Shown: positions 27,342 to 36,612 of the stretch, in pieces | Position numbering within the stretch: position 1 is the first letter of the stretch | Layout of the letters: each line of letters begins with the position of its first letter | Origin: JBHJHP01 sp042219825 | Lineage (GTDB): Bacteria; Bacteroidota; Bacteroidia; Bacteroidales; UBA5342 | Direction of reading: 5' to 3' | Assembly (NCBI RefSeq): GCF_042219825.1 | Contig: NZ_JBHJHQ010000008.1 | Coordinates: forward strand, 62,001-126,000 | Length of the DNA: 64,000 bases | Notes under the pieces: model-generated | The model's database searches: none | The model's input: the letters and a program-made list of their open reading frames with translations, nothing else | Told to the model about the DNA's origin: nothing | Position numbers and translations under genes: made by a program

Positions 27342-28351
27342 GGCCAGATTGCTTTCAAACGTTTTGAAAACCGTTTAAGATCACTGTCAAATCCAATATC
27401 ACTACGGGTAACTTCCATGTATGCCTGCCTGATTAATTCCGGAGTAGCCTTATCAAAGTCTTCTTCACGGGGAAGGATACAAATTCCTCCCATATCAACA
27501 GCAGCAGGACTAAGCAATAAATTATCGTCATGTGAGCTGTAATAACATTCCGGACGATGCTTGTCCCTTGGCATAATAATTACCTGCCACTGATCTTCGT
27601 TATGAGTGGTAATGATGTTCACCATCGGTTCACCGTTATCCTTGTTGGGCAAGGCATCCATTAAGGCGGCAAAAGCCATTTCAACTTCTCCGGCCCATGG
27701 TGATTTTATGACTATACCATTACGCAGATAATGTTTAAAAACTGATATATTTATTTTATCCGTTACAAAAAATGGCTCGGTATAGTTTAGTTTTGCGGCA
27801 TCGCGTTCAACGGGCAAAATACCGGTAGTAACAGCCTGAAAATGGAAATGATCCGGAGCTGACGCCCCACATTTAGGACCATTATAAAAAATTGTCAGAC
27901 AAGGTAACTGTTCGGCGAGTTCAAGCATATCATGAAAATATGGCCCGATTTCCTGTTGTGAATGCCCCATTAACGGAATGGTAAAATGATGATGAAAAAT
28001 CGGATAAGGATTTACCGTAATCAGATATTTATCCTTAAACGGAACACCGACCTGCATTGGAGGAAGATTCTCCTCACATAGAAAACAAGGCCGTTCGCTA
28101 ATAGATTTTTCATCAACTTTGGCACTGGTTGATTTTATACGTTCAGCATTATATTGCAGATATATTTTTACATCATCAATCTCAAGCGTTCGTATCTTCA
28201 TTTTTTTCAGGCTCCGATAGTTTTTAGACGCCAGCTGCCAGACAAACTTTTGCTGATCCAAAAGCGCAAAAACCATTTCCTGAAACTGTTCTCCTCCTGC
28301 AAAAGCTTCCAACATCTCTTTTTCAGCAATATGTTTCAGTGTTTCTTTCAT
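27338..28351 (-). CDS. DUF4922 protein, HIT-like nucleotidyltransferase/phosphorylase candidate
   Basis: 337 residues. GASAPDHFHFQ at about 160-170 resembles the histidine motif of the GalT/Ap4A-phosphorylase branch of the HIT superfamily, which forms a nucleotidyl-histidine intermediate. An earlier PCFLCEENLPP segment resembles a metal-binding pair. The C-terminus contains GGICILPREEDFD. In Bacteroidota DUF4922 commonly neighbours AmpG and SpoIID-domain genes as here. The natural substrate is unknown; a sugar phosphate or nucleotide sugar from recycled glycan is a reasonable guess. Overlaps the upstream glycosyltransferase gene by 29 bp. Confidence 0.8.
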   Translation of the reverse strand: MKETLKHIAEKEMLEAFAGGEQFQEMVFALLDQQKFVWQLASKNYRSLKKMKIRTLEIDDVKIYLQYNAERIKSTSAKVDEKSISERPCFLCEENLPPMQVGVPFKDKYLITVNPYPIFHHHFTIPLMGHSQQEIGPYFHDMLELAEQLPCLTIFYNGPKCGASAPDHFHFQAVTTGILPVERDAAKLNYTEPFFVTDKINISVFKHYLRNGIVIKSPWAGEVEMAFAALMDALPNKDNGEPMVNIITTHNEDQWQVIIMPRDKHRPECYYSSHDDNLLLSPAAVDMGGICILPREEDFDKATPELIRQAYMEVTRSDIGFDSDLKRFSKRLKAIWP

Positions 28352-29783
28352 CCCTCTCTTTTTTCCTGTTACATGAAATGCGTTTATTTAATTCAGTTGT
28401 ACGCAACCAGTCTTTGTACCAGTTATTTCTGTTTTCCTGATATACATTAAGACTGGCATCAGAATTTCCTTCCCATCGCCGGCATAGATATACCGGGTCA
28501 TAGATACGTGATGTTTTATACCGGCCTGATACGGCTAAAACAACAGCATAGTCCTCACCATAACTGGTGTTTGGAAATCTGATATCACGCAGGACATTTG
28601 TATAAAAAGCACGCGGGGCACCCAATCCGTTAATACGAAGAGCGTTATTCGCACCATTTTCATCCGTCCATTCTTTATGATCAATAATACCAGGCGGTAG
28701 ATCTTTCAGGTTGAAATCAACCATTTTATATGACCCGATTACCATAGCACAATGATCACGGTAAAAAGTACTTATAATTCGTTCTAAAGTTCGTTCATTA
28801 AAATAAAGATCGTCGCTGTCAAGTTGAACCAGAAATTTTCCACATTGTTCATGGTCTAATGCCTCGTTCCAGCATCCACCAATACCTAAACCCTTTGATT
28901 CAGGGATATGATGCACAACCCTTTTGTCTTTCTCTGCAATAGTTTGTATCACCTCTGTTGTGCCATCATCAGAATGATTATCCACTACAATGATGTTAAA
29001 ATCGAATTCTGTTTTTTGTGATAAAACCGACCGGATAGCATCTGCTATGGTACTCACCCTGTTTTTCACTGGTATGACAACAGTCGTCTCAACCGGAAAA
29101 TCATCCTCAAAAACAACTTCTATTTTATTCGGATCAGTTAATCCGTCAATCCTTTCCAGATGTAAGGTGCAAACGAGCTCCAATTCTTTCTGCCGCTCCT
29201 CAGCTTCCCTTTTTACATAATCGAATTGTTTTTCACCACTGGCCCTTACGTCTGTTCTGTCGCAAATAAATAATGGCTCCGGAATACGTGTTACCGGTCC
29301 CTTTCGCGAGGCAAACAACCTAAGCGAATAAAGAGATGAATACTCCAACTCCTCTGTAAATTCGCACCATTCTTCAAATGTTGATCTTTTGAACAACTGT
29401 ACCACACCAAAGTCAAAATTATCACGCAGACTTCCGGGTTGATAATCAAGAACGGGTATTAAATCCTGATGCCCATCAGAACTCAACCAGTAATCTGAAT
29501 AAACCATTTCAGATCCCTGTGAATGCATCACATTAATCATTCGGTTTAAACCATTGCCCACAATTTTCGGATTCTTCCTGTCTGCGATAATGGCCACAAA
29601 TTCACTTTTTAAATATGTTCCAGCCTTTTTTAAAGCGTTTGTACAATAAGGATTTTTAAATCCAGAAAGCAAAACGACAGACTCGTTCCGGGGTTTCTCA
29701 GATATTGAGATTCTTACATCAATCAAATTATCATCTAGTCCAATACAAATATCTGAAAAAAAAATTAAATCTGTGCGTAACAT
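28323..29783 (-). CDS. Two-domain protein with C-terminal GT2 glycosyltransferase
   Basis: 486 residues. The C-terminal half (from about 230) is a clear GT2 domain: TTVVIPVKNRVSTIADAI, IIVVDNHSDDGTTEV, and the DxD-type LVQLDSDDLYF. The N-terminal half looks like a second, divergent GT-A-like fold (FVAIIADRKNPK, then MVYSDYW) and may be non-catalytic. No membrane helix. It lies between the GHL10 hydrolase (one base gap) and DUF4922 (29-bp overlap), so it is part of the same process. Why a glycosyltransferase sits in an apparently catabolic cluster is not clear. Confidence 0.82.
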   Translation of the reverse strand: MLRTDLIFFSDICIGLDDNLIDVRISISEKPRNESVVLLSGFKNPYCTNALKKAGTYLKSEFVAIIADRKNPKIVGNGLNRMINVMHSQGSEMVYSDYWLSSDGHQDLIPVLDYQPGSLRDNFDFGVVQLFKRSTFEEWCEFTEELEYSSLYSLRLFASRKGPVTRIPEPLFICDRTDVRASGEKQFDYVKREAEERQKELELVCTLHLERIDGLTDPNKIEVVFEDDFPVETTVVIPVKNRVSTIADAIRSVLSQKTEFDFNIIVVDNHSDDGTTEVIQTIAEKDKRVVHHIPESKGLGIGGCWNEALDHEQCGKFLVQLDSDDLYFNERTLERIISTFYRDHCAMVIGSYKMVDFNLKDLPPGIIDHKEWTDENGANNALRINGLGAPRAFYTNVLRDIRFPNTSYGEDYAVVLAVSGRYKTSRIYDPVYLCRRWEGNSDASLNVYQENRNNWYKDWLRTTELNKRISCNRKKERDERNTETYC

Positions 29784-29784
29784 A

Positions 29785-31329
29785 TTACTGATTTATTACA
29801 ACCGGATTACTGAGTTCACTTTCACTGTTCAACCTGTCAATCGTAGTAATCCTGTAGATATATTCTTCCTTTTTGAGTTTAAAAAACGGAATCTTTATTA
29901 AATACTCAGGATGTTTTACAACATCATAAATATACTTCGGATCATTAATATCTATTCTTTCGCCATTTTTACAGCGGTAAATTACGTAAAATTTGGGTTC
30001 AGAAAAACCCTCTTTTACAAATGGCTTATCCCACTTAAGTAGCACATTATTATCTTTAACCTTTCTGGCCTGAATATTCACAGGTGTAAATGGCTCATCA
30101 CCTTTTATCCATTTAATCTCTGGCATTAACGCCTTATTCCGGTAATATGCATTTTTCAGAAATTGAGTAAACCCGATAGTTTCGTTGAAAAAACGTGAAC
30201 TACTAAACCATATACTTCCTTTTAAATCAGGATTTTTTCTGACATACCTTATCTGCCTCGGGAATTCAACCGGATTTTTCCATGCTTCATCCGCACCTTC
30301 CTGTGTCAGTCTGTATAAACCATGACCGATAAACATATTCCGGTTGAATGCATGCTCTCCCCACCAGTCAGCCAGAGTTTTAAAATCTGCTTTGGGATGA
30401 TCGAACTGCCAGTAAATCTGGGGCACTAAATAATCCACCCATCCCAGTCTGATCCATTTTATAACATCGGAGTATAAGCCGTCATATGCCGTAGTTCCGG
30501 CATTTGTATCGGAGCCGTCCGGGTCATCCTGCTTATTTCGCCAAACGCCAAACGGACTTACCCCAAATTGCACCCAGGGCTTTATATCTTTTATATCACG
30601 GTTTATTTTAAAAATGAATTCATCAACATTATTCCGCCTCCAATCGGATATTCTGTCAATGGAGTAGCCATTATTATATTTCTCAAATGACACTGAATCA
30701 GGAATCTCTTCACCTGGTATAGGATAGGGATAAAAGTAATCATCAAAATGAATTCCGTCAACATCGTAGCGTATCACCACATCCTTCACAATCTCAGACA
30801 AAAAATCCCGTACTGCAGGAATCCCCGGATCGAGATATGTTTTGGTTCCGTATTGCCAGCCCCAGTCAGGGTGTTGTTCAAAAATATGACCTTCAACAAG
30901 TTTATCTTCCGGTTTTTGTTTTACCCGAAAAGGATTCATCCAGGCATGCAATTCCATTCCACGATTATGACATCCTTCAATAAAATAATCGAGAGGATCG
31001 TATAAAGGATTTGGAGCTTCTCCCTGAACACCTGATAAATACTGCGACCAAGGCTCATAATTTGAACGATATATGGCATCACTAACCGGCCGGATCTGCA
31101 AAAAAACAGCATTCAGGTTCAAGGATTTAAATTCATCCAGTAACTGATCGATTTCCTTTTGTTGTTGCCTTGCGTTAAGTCCCGGTCTTGATGGCCAGTC
31201 AATATTCAGAACGGTAGCCACCCAAACGCCACGCATTTCTCTTTTCGGAGAATCCTGCGCAACACCCATACTACCAACCAAATAAGTAAATAAAATAAAA
31301 ATTAACCTTGCCGTGAGGTTTTGTTTCAT
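29785..31329 (-). CDS. GHL10-type glycoside hydrolase (DUF187), exported
   Basis: 514 residues with a signal peptide (MKQNLTARLIFILFTYLVG). The body is the glycosyl hydrolase-like 10 family: REMRGVWVATVLNIDWPS, FLQIRPVSDA, and VDGIHFDDYFYPYP, a TIM-barrel with acidic residues at strand ends. The last ~90 residues form a fibronectin-III-like domain. Family members act on bacterial envelope or extracellular glycans. ATG at 31329 chosen because it begins the signal peptide; a TTG nine codons upstream is ignored. First gene of the run with GT2, DUF4922, SpoIID and AmpG. Confidence 0.88.
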   Translation of the reverse strand: MKQNLTARLIFILFTYLVGSMGVAQDSPKREMRGVWVATVLNIDWPSRPGLNARQQQKEIDQLLDEFKSLNLNAVFLQIRPVSDAIYRSNYEPWSQYLSGVQGEAPNPLYDPLDYFIEGCHNRGMELHAWMNPFRVKQKPEDKLVEGHIFEQHPDWGWQYGTKTYLDPGIPAVRDFLSEIVKDVVIRYDVDGIHFDDYFYPYPIPGEEIPDSVSFEKYNNGYSIDRISDWRRNNVDEFIFKINRDIKDIKPWVQFGVSPFGVWRNKQDDPDGSDTNAGTTAYDGLYSDVIKWIRLGWVDYLVPQIYWQFDHPKADFKTLADWWGEHAFNRNMFIGHGLYRLTQEGADEAWKNPVEFPRQIRYVRKNPDLKGSIWFSSSRFFNETIGFTQFLKNAYYRNKALMPEIKWIKGDEPFTPVNIQARKVKDNNVLLKWDKPFVKEGFSEPKFYVIYRCKNGERIDINDPKYIYDVVKHPEYLIKIPFFKLKKEEYIYRITTIDRLNSESELSNPVVINQ

Positions 31330-31431
31330 CCTTGAGTGCCTTTTTGAAGAAAGCAAATATAGCGAAATCTTACATAGAGAAAAGGGACACGTACGAATTT
31401 AATTGACAGGTTTTAAACAACTTACTTATTC

Positions 31432-33441
31432 CTAAAACTTAAATCTTATCTGAAATCGCAGATCTGTTTTTATATTATCCTGTATTTCTGTCACCCCACT
31501 GCTTACACTTTCCCTGTCTCTGTAAACAAAGCGACCACACTTAACATACAGTATTGTATGTTTTGATATTTTATAATTAACATTCATCAAAAACCGCAAC
31601 CCCTGCCCGTAATAAACAGGGACTGAAAAAGCATACAATACGTCCGGTTCATAAACATACACACCGGTATTATATGAGTCTGTACTGAAAAATGCAATTC
31701 TGCCTGTAATTCCTAAACCAGGATGAGGCATTTTCACTTTGACATCCTGAAGGAACATCCATCCATTCTCAGGTGAACCTGAATACGTATTGGTAACATA
31801 ATCTATTCTGCTTTGCAATGATAATCCCTCCAGCACATCAGATTTAAGGCTTAACCTGACGGACATCTTATCAAACGGTTCAACCGCATTGAAGATGCCA
31901 TTCGAATAATTTTTCTCTTTCTGCTCATATTTAAACCTCACATTTAGATTTGTTGTCCGGGTCAAGATCCAGGATACTGCTGTAAGATTTTCAAAGCCCG
32001 AAGATGGTGCATCTACATTAAACCGTGGAGCATAAAACCGAAAAACATCCAGATAACTCTGCACCTTTACACCAGCAAACGGTAAAACTTCAACACCCAG
32101 ATAAATCCCCTTTTCGTTGTCACTTTTTCCCGTTTCAGAAAACGGCGAACTGTACACCACCTGATAGCCTGAAGGAAAAGACCGGGCTACCAATGACAAT
32201 GAAAAAATACTTGATGGATAAATATTTAGCCCCAACAAACCTGCCAGTTTTCCATTAAGATCTGCCCCCAATTCTCCCCAACCAATTATCGAATATCCGG
32301 AATACAGAAAATCAGCAGACAAACCTTTATAGTACCTGCTGTTATAATTTTCGCTTACAACCGATACCGGATAATCATAAACAATCGTATGAAAAGAGGC
32401 GCCAATTTTTATCTTGCTGAATCCTTTGCTTAAACGCATCCCAAAAGCTGATTGCTGCAAATTTGCTTTCCTGTTGTGCTCTGATTCAGTTCTGTGATAA
32501 CCTGTTTCGCCCACCGATGTCACCAATAACTGTTCATCAGTTTTACGAATAGTCGCATCTGGTTTACGGTATGAACCAAATACCGAAAACTCAGAATTCA
32601 ATACATTTAGCGTTGCAGCAGCTCCCTGAAAATAATTGTACTCCGATGCTGATGAATGTCTCGTAAACACAGGTCCTGATTTTACTCCATTCATTATCAT
32701 GGACGATTTACCAAAGCCAAAATTCTGCCACAGGTTTAGTCCCTGCCCGAAATTAACCCGGTAGTTCCCGATAATCATATGTTTCAATTTTCCTGTGTCT
32801 TTATGTTCCAGGTAATATGCTAAATATTCTGGGCGTTGCAACCGTGTATCCCAAAACATTTCACCGGCATCCTTTTCGTATACTAATCCCGCCTTATACT
32901 TCCCTGCTTCAGTTTTATGTTTTAACAGTAATTGAACAGGAGAACCGACAAAGCTACCATCAACAGTTCCCTTTAAAGGTTCTGCGGTTCCTGATATTCG
33001 AAACAAAGATTCATGCTTTATAAATACTGTATCCTTTTTGTTGTATCTTCCATAAGTAAGATTTTCAACCTTACCAACTTTTACAATATGCATCAACCAA
33101 CGCACGGTCTGCTCATCAAAACCTTTAACAGCCAACAATTCATAAATTGAATACAGTTCGCCGTACTCATAAATATAATGATGCAAATTTTCGATCTCAT
33201 ACAAGGTCAGAAACCTGATTCGTTCAAGTTCTTCTTTTGTGGCAGAATTCAGATTCAGAGGATGCTCTGCTAATTCATACATGTGCTCTATCCAATCCTC
33301 AGGAAGTTCATCGTCACTTTTTGCGGCAATATCCTCTATTACCTCTTCAAGTGTTGATCCAAAATCCTGGGAGGTGGTATCTTGGGCCAAAAACCAAACC
33401 AAGAACAATATTAAAACCCGTAGCTTACAGAGCAATTCCAT
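31432..33441 (-). CDS. Helix-hairpin-helix domain protein with outer-membrane beta-barrel
   Basis: 669 residues. Signal peptide at 1-25 (MELLCKLRVLILFLVWFLA), then ComEA-like helix-hairpin-helix repeats (about 50-115, with PLNLNSATKEELERIRFLT and LAVKGFDEQTV), then a long region of alternating beta strands with aromatic residues ending in FQIRFKF, as expected for an outer-membrane barrel. HHH motifs bind DNA in ComEA. The start at 33441 is favoured since it begins the signal peptide; it overlaps the upstream barrel gene by 31 bp. The next gene upstream after that is comF. Confidence 0.82.
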   Translation of the reverse strand: MELLCKLRVLILFLVWFLAQDTTSQDFGSTLEEVIEDIAAKSDDELPEDWIEHMYELAEHPLNLNSATKEELERIRFLTLYEIENLHHYIYEYGELYSIYELLAVKGFDEQTVRWLMHIVKVGKVENLTYGRYNKKDTVFIKHESLFRISGTAEPLKGTVDGSFVGSPVQLLLKHKTEAGKYKAGLVYEKDAGEMFWDTRLQRPEYLAYYLEHKDTGKLKHMIIGNYRVNFGQGLNLWQNFGFGKSSMIMNGVKSGPVFTRHSSASEYNYFQGAAATLNVLNSEFSVFGSYRKPDATIRKTDEQLLVTSVGETGYHRTESEHNRKANLQQSAFGMRLSKGFSKIKIGASFHTIVYDYPVSVVSENYNSRYYKGLSADFLYSGYSIIGWGELGADLNGKLAGLLGLNIYPSSIFSLSLVARSFPSGYQVVYSSPFSETGKSDNEKGIYLGVEVLPFAGVKVQSYLDVFRFYAPRFNVDAPSSGFENLTAVSWILTRTTNLNVRFKYEQKEKNYSNGIFNAVEPFDKMSVRLSLKSDVLEGLSLQSRIDYVTNTYSGSPENGWMFLQDVKVKMPHPGLGITGRIAFFSTDSYNTGVYVYEPDVLYAFSVPVYYGQGLRFLMNVNYKISKHTILYVKCGRFVYRDRESVSSGVTEIQDNIKTDLRFQIRFKF

Positions 33442-34208
33442 ATTTTTCCGATTTGTCTGATTACTGAACAGGAGATTCCTGGATGTAAATTCCATTTTGA
33501 ATACATCACTCCCGCTGAAACAGCTACAGGATTACCCGCAACTCCTGCTAAAACTTTAAAATCTTTGATTAATTCATAGCATACCCCTCCACTAATATTT
33601 GGAACCTGCCCATTTTTCGCGGAAATTTCGGTGAGCACATCGAATGAATCTGAAATCTTCCAGTCCAGACCAAATCTGTACATAACAGGAACCTGAATCG
33701 TAACATCATCCTTAAATTTTGCGGAAGGAATATTGATCAGATTAAAACCAAGGTTCAGCTTATCCGATGGTTTCGCATACAGGCTCACATCGGCAGAAAA
33801 CGAATACAGTTCCTGAGTTTCCGGATCAGGCCTGAAGGCCAATAAATTAAACTGCACTGCACCACCAAATTTCTCGCCGAAAGCCCGTGAATAGCCAATA
33901 CTAAACCTCATTTCGTGATACACCGAATAGCCATAGTGCTGAAAAGAAGAAAACACCGTTCCTGTCTGAACCGGGTAAACAAGGCCGACAGAGCTGACAG
34001 AAAGCTCCTTTAGTCCAAACCGCGATTCGTAATTAACTCCTATTTCCGGGTTACTGTAAAAAGCCGTAACTGACGGATTATTAACTACTGCCCAGAAACT
34101 GTAACCGGCAACAGACGTATTTGATACTGTTCCGACCGGAAAATAAAAATCAGATGCCTGCACCGTACTGCAAAACGCAATACTCAGCAATAAAACGTAT
34201 TTATTCAT
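33411..34208 (-). CDS. Outer-membrane beta-barrel protein, PorV/PorQ-like architecture
   Basis: 265 residues with a signal peptide (MNKYVLLLSIAFCSTVQA). The rest alternates hydrophobic and polar residues with many aromatics, ending SYGF with a terminal Phe, typical of outer-membrane barrels. The opening SFWAVVNNPSVTAFYSNPE resembles the N-terminus of PorV/FadL-like proteins. It overlaps the HHH-barrel gene, so the two are made together and may form one complex. Function unknown. Confidence 0.7.
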   Translation of the reverse strand: MNKYVLLLSIAFCSTVQASDFYFPVGTVSNTSVAGYSFWAVVNNPSVTAFYSNPEIGVNYESRFGLKELSVSSVGLVYPVQTGTVFSSFQHYGYSVYHEMRFSIGYSRAFGEKFGGAVQFNLLAFRPDPETQELYSFSADVSLYAKPSDKLNLGFNLINIPSAKFKDDVTIQVPVMYRFGLDWKISDSFDVLTEISAKNGQVPNISGGVCYELIKDFKVLAGVAGNPVAVSAGVMYSKWNLHPGISCSVIRQIGKIWNCSVSYGF

Positions 34209-34220
34209 ATTGTAGGTTTT

Positions 34221-34922
34221 TCAGGCAAATGCAAATGTCATTACACTTACCCGGGTATTCATAATTCCAACAAGGGGCAAAGCGGCTGCTTCAAGCGTTG
34301 ACCCGGTAGTAATCACATCGTCAACCAAAAGAACATGTTTGTTTTCCAACTGTTCCGGTGCCACTACTTCAAAAATTCCTTCTACATTTTCCCAACGCTG
34401 ATACCTTCCTTTTTTTGTCTGGGTCGGATTAAATATCTTCCGGATCAACACATCGTTTAAAACAGGTCTTTGCAAAACATTACTCATACCTTTTGCAAGA
34501 CATTCACTCTGGTTATAAGACCTTTTTCTTAATTTTTTCGGGTGCAACGGAACCGGAATAATTACATCAACGGTATTAAATCTTCTGTTGTCCCTGATAC
34601 TTTGTCCCATAAGCTGGCCCAAATAATCACCTAACTCGTTCTGACCGTTGTATTTCAATGCATGCAACAAATGCTGCACTTTACTTCCTTTTTCAAACCG
34701 GACAAAAGCCGTAGCAGAATAAATCCGGCTCCTTCCCCAGAAAGCCTGCTCCACCGGATTACCTTCCATCACATCAAAATGCGTTTCGGGTAAATCGTAT
34801 TCGCACGAGAGACAGATGTATTTTTCATTTCCCATCAATGGTCCGGAGCAGGCAAAACAAAGGTCAGGAAACAGCAAAGCCGTAAAATCCCTGAGATAAT
34901 TTGAGATTAAATTTTTTTTCAT
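34221..34922 (-). CDS. ComF family phosphoribosyltransferase-like protein
   Basis: 233 residues. An N-terminal zinc-ribbon-like pair (CFAC near 22 and CLSC near 37) is followed by a type I phosphoribosyltransferase domain with the PRPP loop VLLVDDVITTGST. ComF is needed for DNA uptake in Bacillus and Haemophilus, but homologues also occur in non-competent bacteria. It lies 12 bp upstream of the barrel gene in the same direction and divergent from the metal ABC operon. The coupling to an HHH outer-membrane protein is suggestive of DNA handling. Confidence 0.9.
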   Translation of the reverse strand: MKKNLISNYLRDFTALLFPDLCFACSGPLMGNEKYICLSCEYDLPETHFDVMEGNPVEQAFWGRSRIYSATAFVRFEKGSKVQHLLHALKYNGQNELGDYLGQLMGQSIRDNRRFNTVDVIIPVPLHPKKLRKRSYNQSECLAKGMSNVLQRPVLNDVLIRKIFNPTQTKKGRYQRWENVEGIFEVVAPEQLENKHVLLVDDVITTGSTLEAAALPLVGIMNTRVSVMTFAFA

Positions 34923-34988
34923 TGTTTTAGGTTATAATTTTGCAACAAACAATGTAAAGGGTTGTTATAAAGTTACAATTTTTTTCAA

Positions 34989-35858
34989 ATGATGAAAAGC
35001 CGGCTTTTTTCACTTATCATTTTACTCAGCATAATAACGTTCTTCACAGGTTGTACTGCAAAAAAAGAACAAGGCATTACCATGTCTGTTTCTATTTTAC
35101 CGCAAAAACAATGGCTGGACATTTTAACGGGTAAACAAGTTCATGTAAATTGTCTGCTGCCACCTGGCAGCAATCCTGCGACCTACAGTCCAACACCCAA
35201 ACAAATGAAGGAGATGAATCAGTCGGTTTATTACTTTTACATTGATCAACTCGGATTTGAAAATGTTTGGTTGCCGAAATTCAAAGATTTGAATGAAACA
35301 ACGATGTTTATCAATACTACTGCCGGTATTGTTAGGCTGGAAGGGCATCATCATAAAGGCTCTGTGGAAGAACATGAAGAATCGGATCCTCATTTATGGG
35401 TTTCACCCAAAGAGGCCAAAAAGATGGTTGAAATAATGTATGCGATGCTGGGATACTCTAAATTATTTAACCAGTCAACACTTGACAGCAATTATGTTAT
35501 TCTGCAAAATGACCTTAACAAACTGGATTCTTTATTCAAAGATGCAGCGTTAAATGCGCAACAAAAAACATTTGTGATTTATCATCCGGCATTGGCATAT
35601 ATAGCCCATGATTATGGTTTTGAACAGATTTCGATTGAAAAGGAAGGCAAAGAACCAACAGCTGCTTACATAAAGCAATTGATCGATGAAGTCAAAAGCA
35701 AAAAGATTAAATACATTTTTATCCAGAAACAGTTTGACAAGAGCAATGCTCAGGTAATAGCCGAAGAATCAGGAGCCGAATTAATTGAGATCGATCCACT
35801 GGGATATGATTATATGGCTGAATCTGAAAAGCTGGCAAACTATTTAAAAAATCTCTAG
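34989..35858 (+). CDS. Zn/Mn ABC transporter substrate-binding lipoprotein
   Basis: 289 residues of the TroA/ZnuA cluster A-I family. A lipoprotein signal peptide ends in FFTGC with Cys at about residue 22. The histidine-rich acidic loop (GHHHKGSVEEHEESDPH, about 118-134) is typical of zinc-binding members, and the metal ligands include HLWVSP and YHPALAY. Start ATG at 34989 (a second ATG follows at once). One base before the ATPase gene. Zinc is favoured over manganese because of the His-rich loop, but not proven. Confidence 0.88.
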   Translation: MMKSRLFSLIILLSIITFFTGCTAKKEQGITMSVSILPQKQWLDILTGKQVHVNCLLPPGSNPATYSPTPKQMKEMNQSVYYFYIDQLGFENVWLPKFKDLNETTMFINTTAGIVRLEGHHHKGSVEEHEESDPHLWVSPKEAKKMVEIMYAMLGYSKLFNQSTLDSNYVILQNDLNKLDSLFKDAALNAQQKTFVIYHPALAYIAHDYGFEQISIEKEGKEPTAAYIKQLIDEVKSKKIKYIFIQKQFDKSNAQVIAEESGAELIEIDPLGYDYMAESEKLANYLKNL

Positions 35859-35859
35859 C

Positions 35860-36612
35860 ATGGCAAAAATTCTGGAACTTAGTCATATCAGCGCCGGGTA
35901 CGATAAAAAAAGAGCGATTGAGGATATCTCTCTAACCATCAGTCAAAATGACTTTATTGGTTTTATCGGCCCCAACGGAGGTGGAAAAACGACCCTGGTT
36001 AAGGTTATTGTAGGGCTGCTACAACCCGAAAGAGGAACTTTGCAGGCTTACCGGAATAACAAAGTATCGGACAGGCTGAGGGTTGGTTACCTGGCACAAA
36101 AAAACCAGATTGATCATCAGTTTCCCATTAGAGTAAGAGAAGTTGTATCATCAGGCATCATAAAAAAATGGAACATGAGGTACAGCAGGGAAGAATTGAG
36201 GAAGACTGACGAACTACTTGAAAGACTACACCTGTCACATTTAAAAAGTGCATCAATCTCAGAGATTTCAGGTGGTGAAATGCAGAGGGCACTACTTGGC
36301 CGGGCTATCATTTCAGATCCGGACCTTCTTATTCTGGATGAGCCAAACACGTATCTCGATCAGCATTCTGAAGATATGTTGTATTCCATTCTTAATGAGC
36401 TGAACCAACACATGGCTATTATCCTTGTATCACACGATCTGGGAATTATTTCGAGCTATGTGAAAACCATTGCCTGCATCAATTATACCATGCACTACCA
36501 TCCAAACAATGAAATTACCGAAGAAATGTTAGAAAGCTACCAATGTCCCGTTGAACTTATAACACACGGGAAAGTACCTCATCGCGTTTTAAAAGACCAT
36601 CTTCATGAATGA
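35860..36612 (+). CDS. Zn/Mn ABC transporter ATP-binding protein
   Basis: 250-residue ABC ATPase. Walker A GPNGGGKTT (about 40-48), signature ISGGEMQR, Walker B LLILDEPNTYLD and the switch His in VSHDLG are all present. It matches the ZnuC/MntB type and lies between the substrate-binding and permease genes. It overlaps the permease gene by eight bases. Confidence 0.92.
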   Translation: MAKILELSHISAGYDKKRAIEDISLTISQNDFIGFIGPNGGGKTTLVKVIVGLLQPERGTLQAYRNNKVSDRLRVGYLAQKNQIDHQFPIRVREVVSSGIIKKWNMRYSREELRKTDELLERLHLSHLKSASISEISGGEMQRALLGRAIISDPDLLILDEPNTYLDQHSEDMLYSILNELNQHMAIILVSHDLGIISSYVKTIACINYTMHYHPNNEITEEMLESYQCPVELITHGKVPHRVLKDHLHE

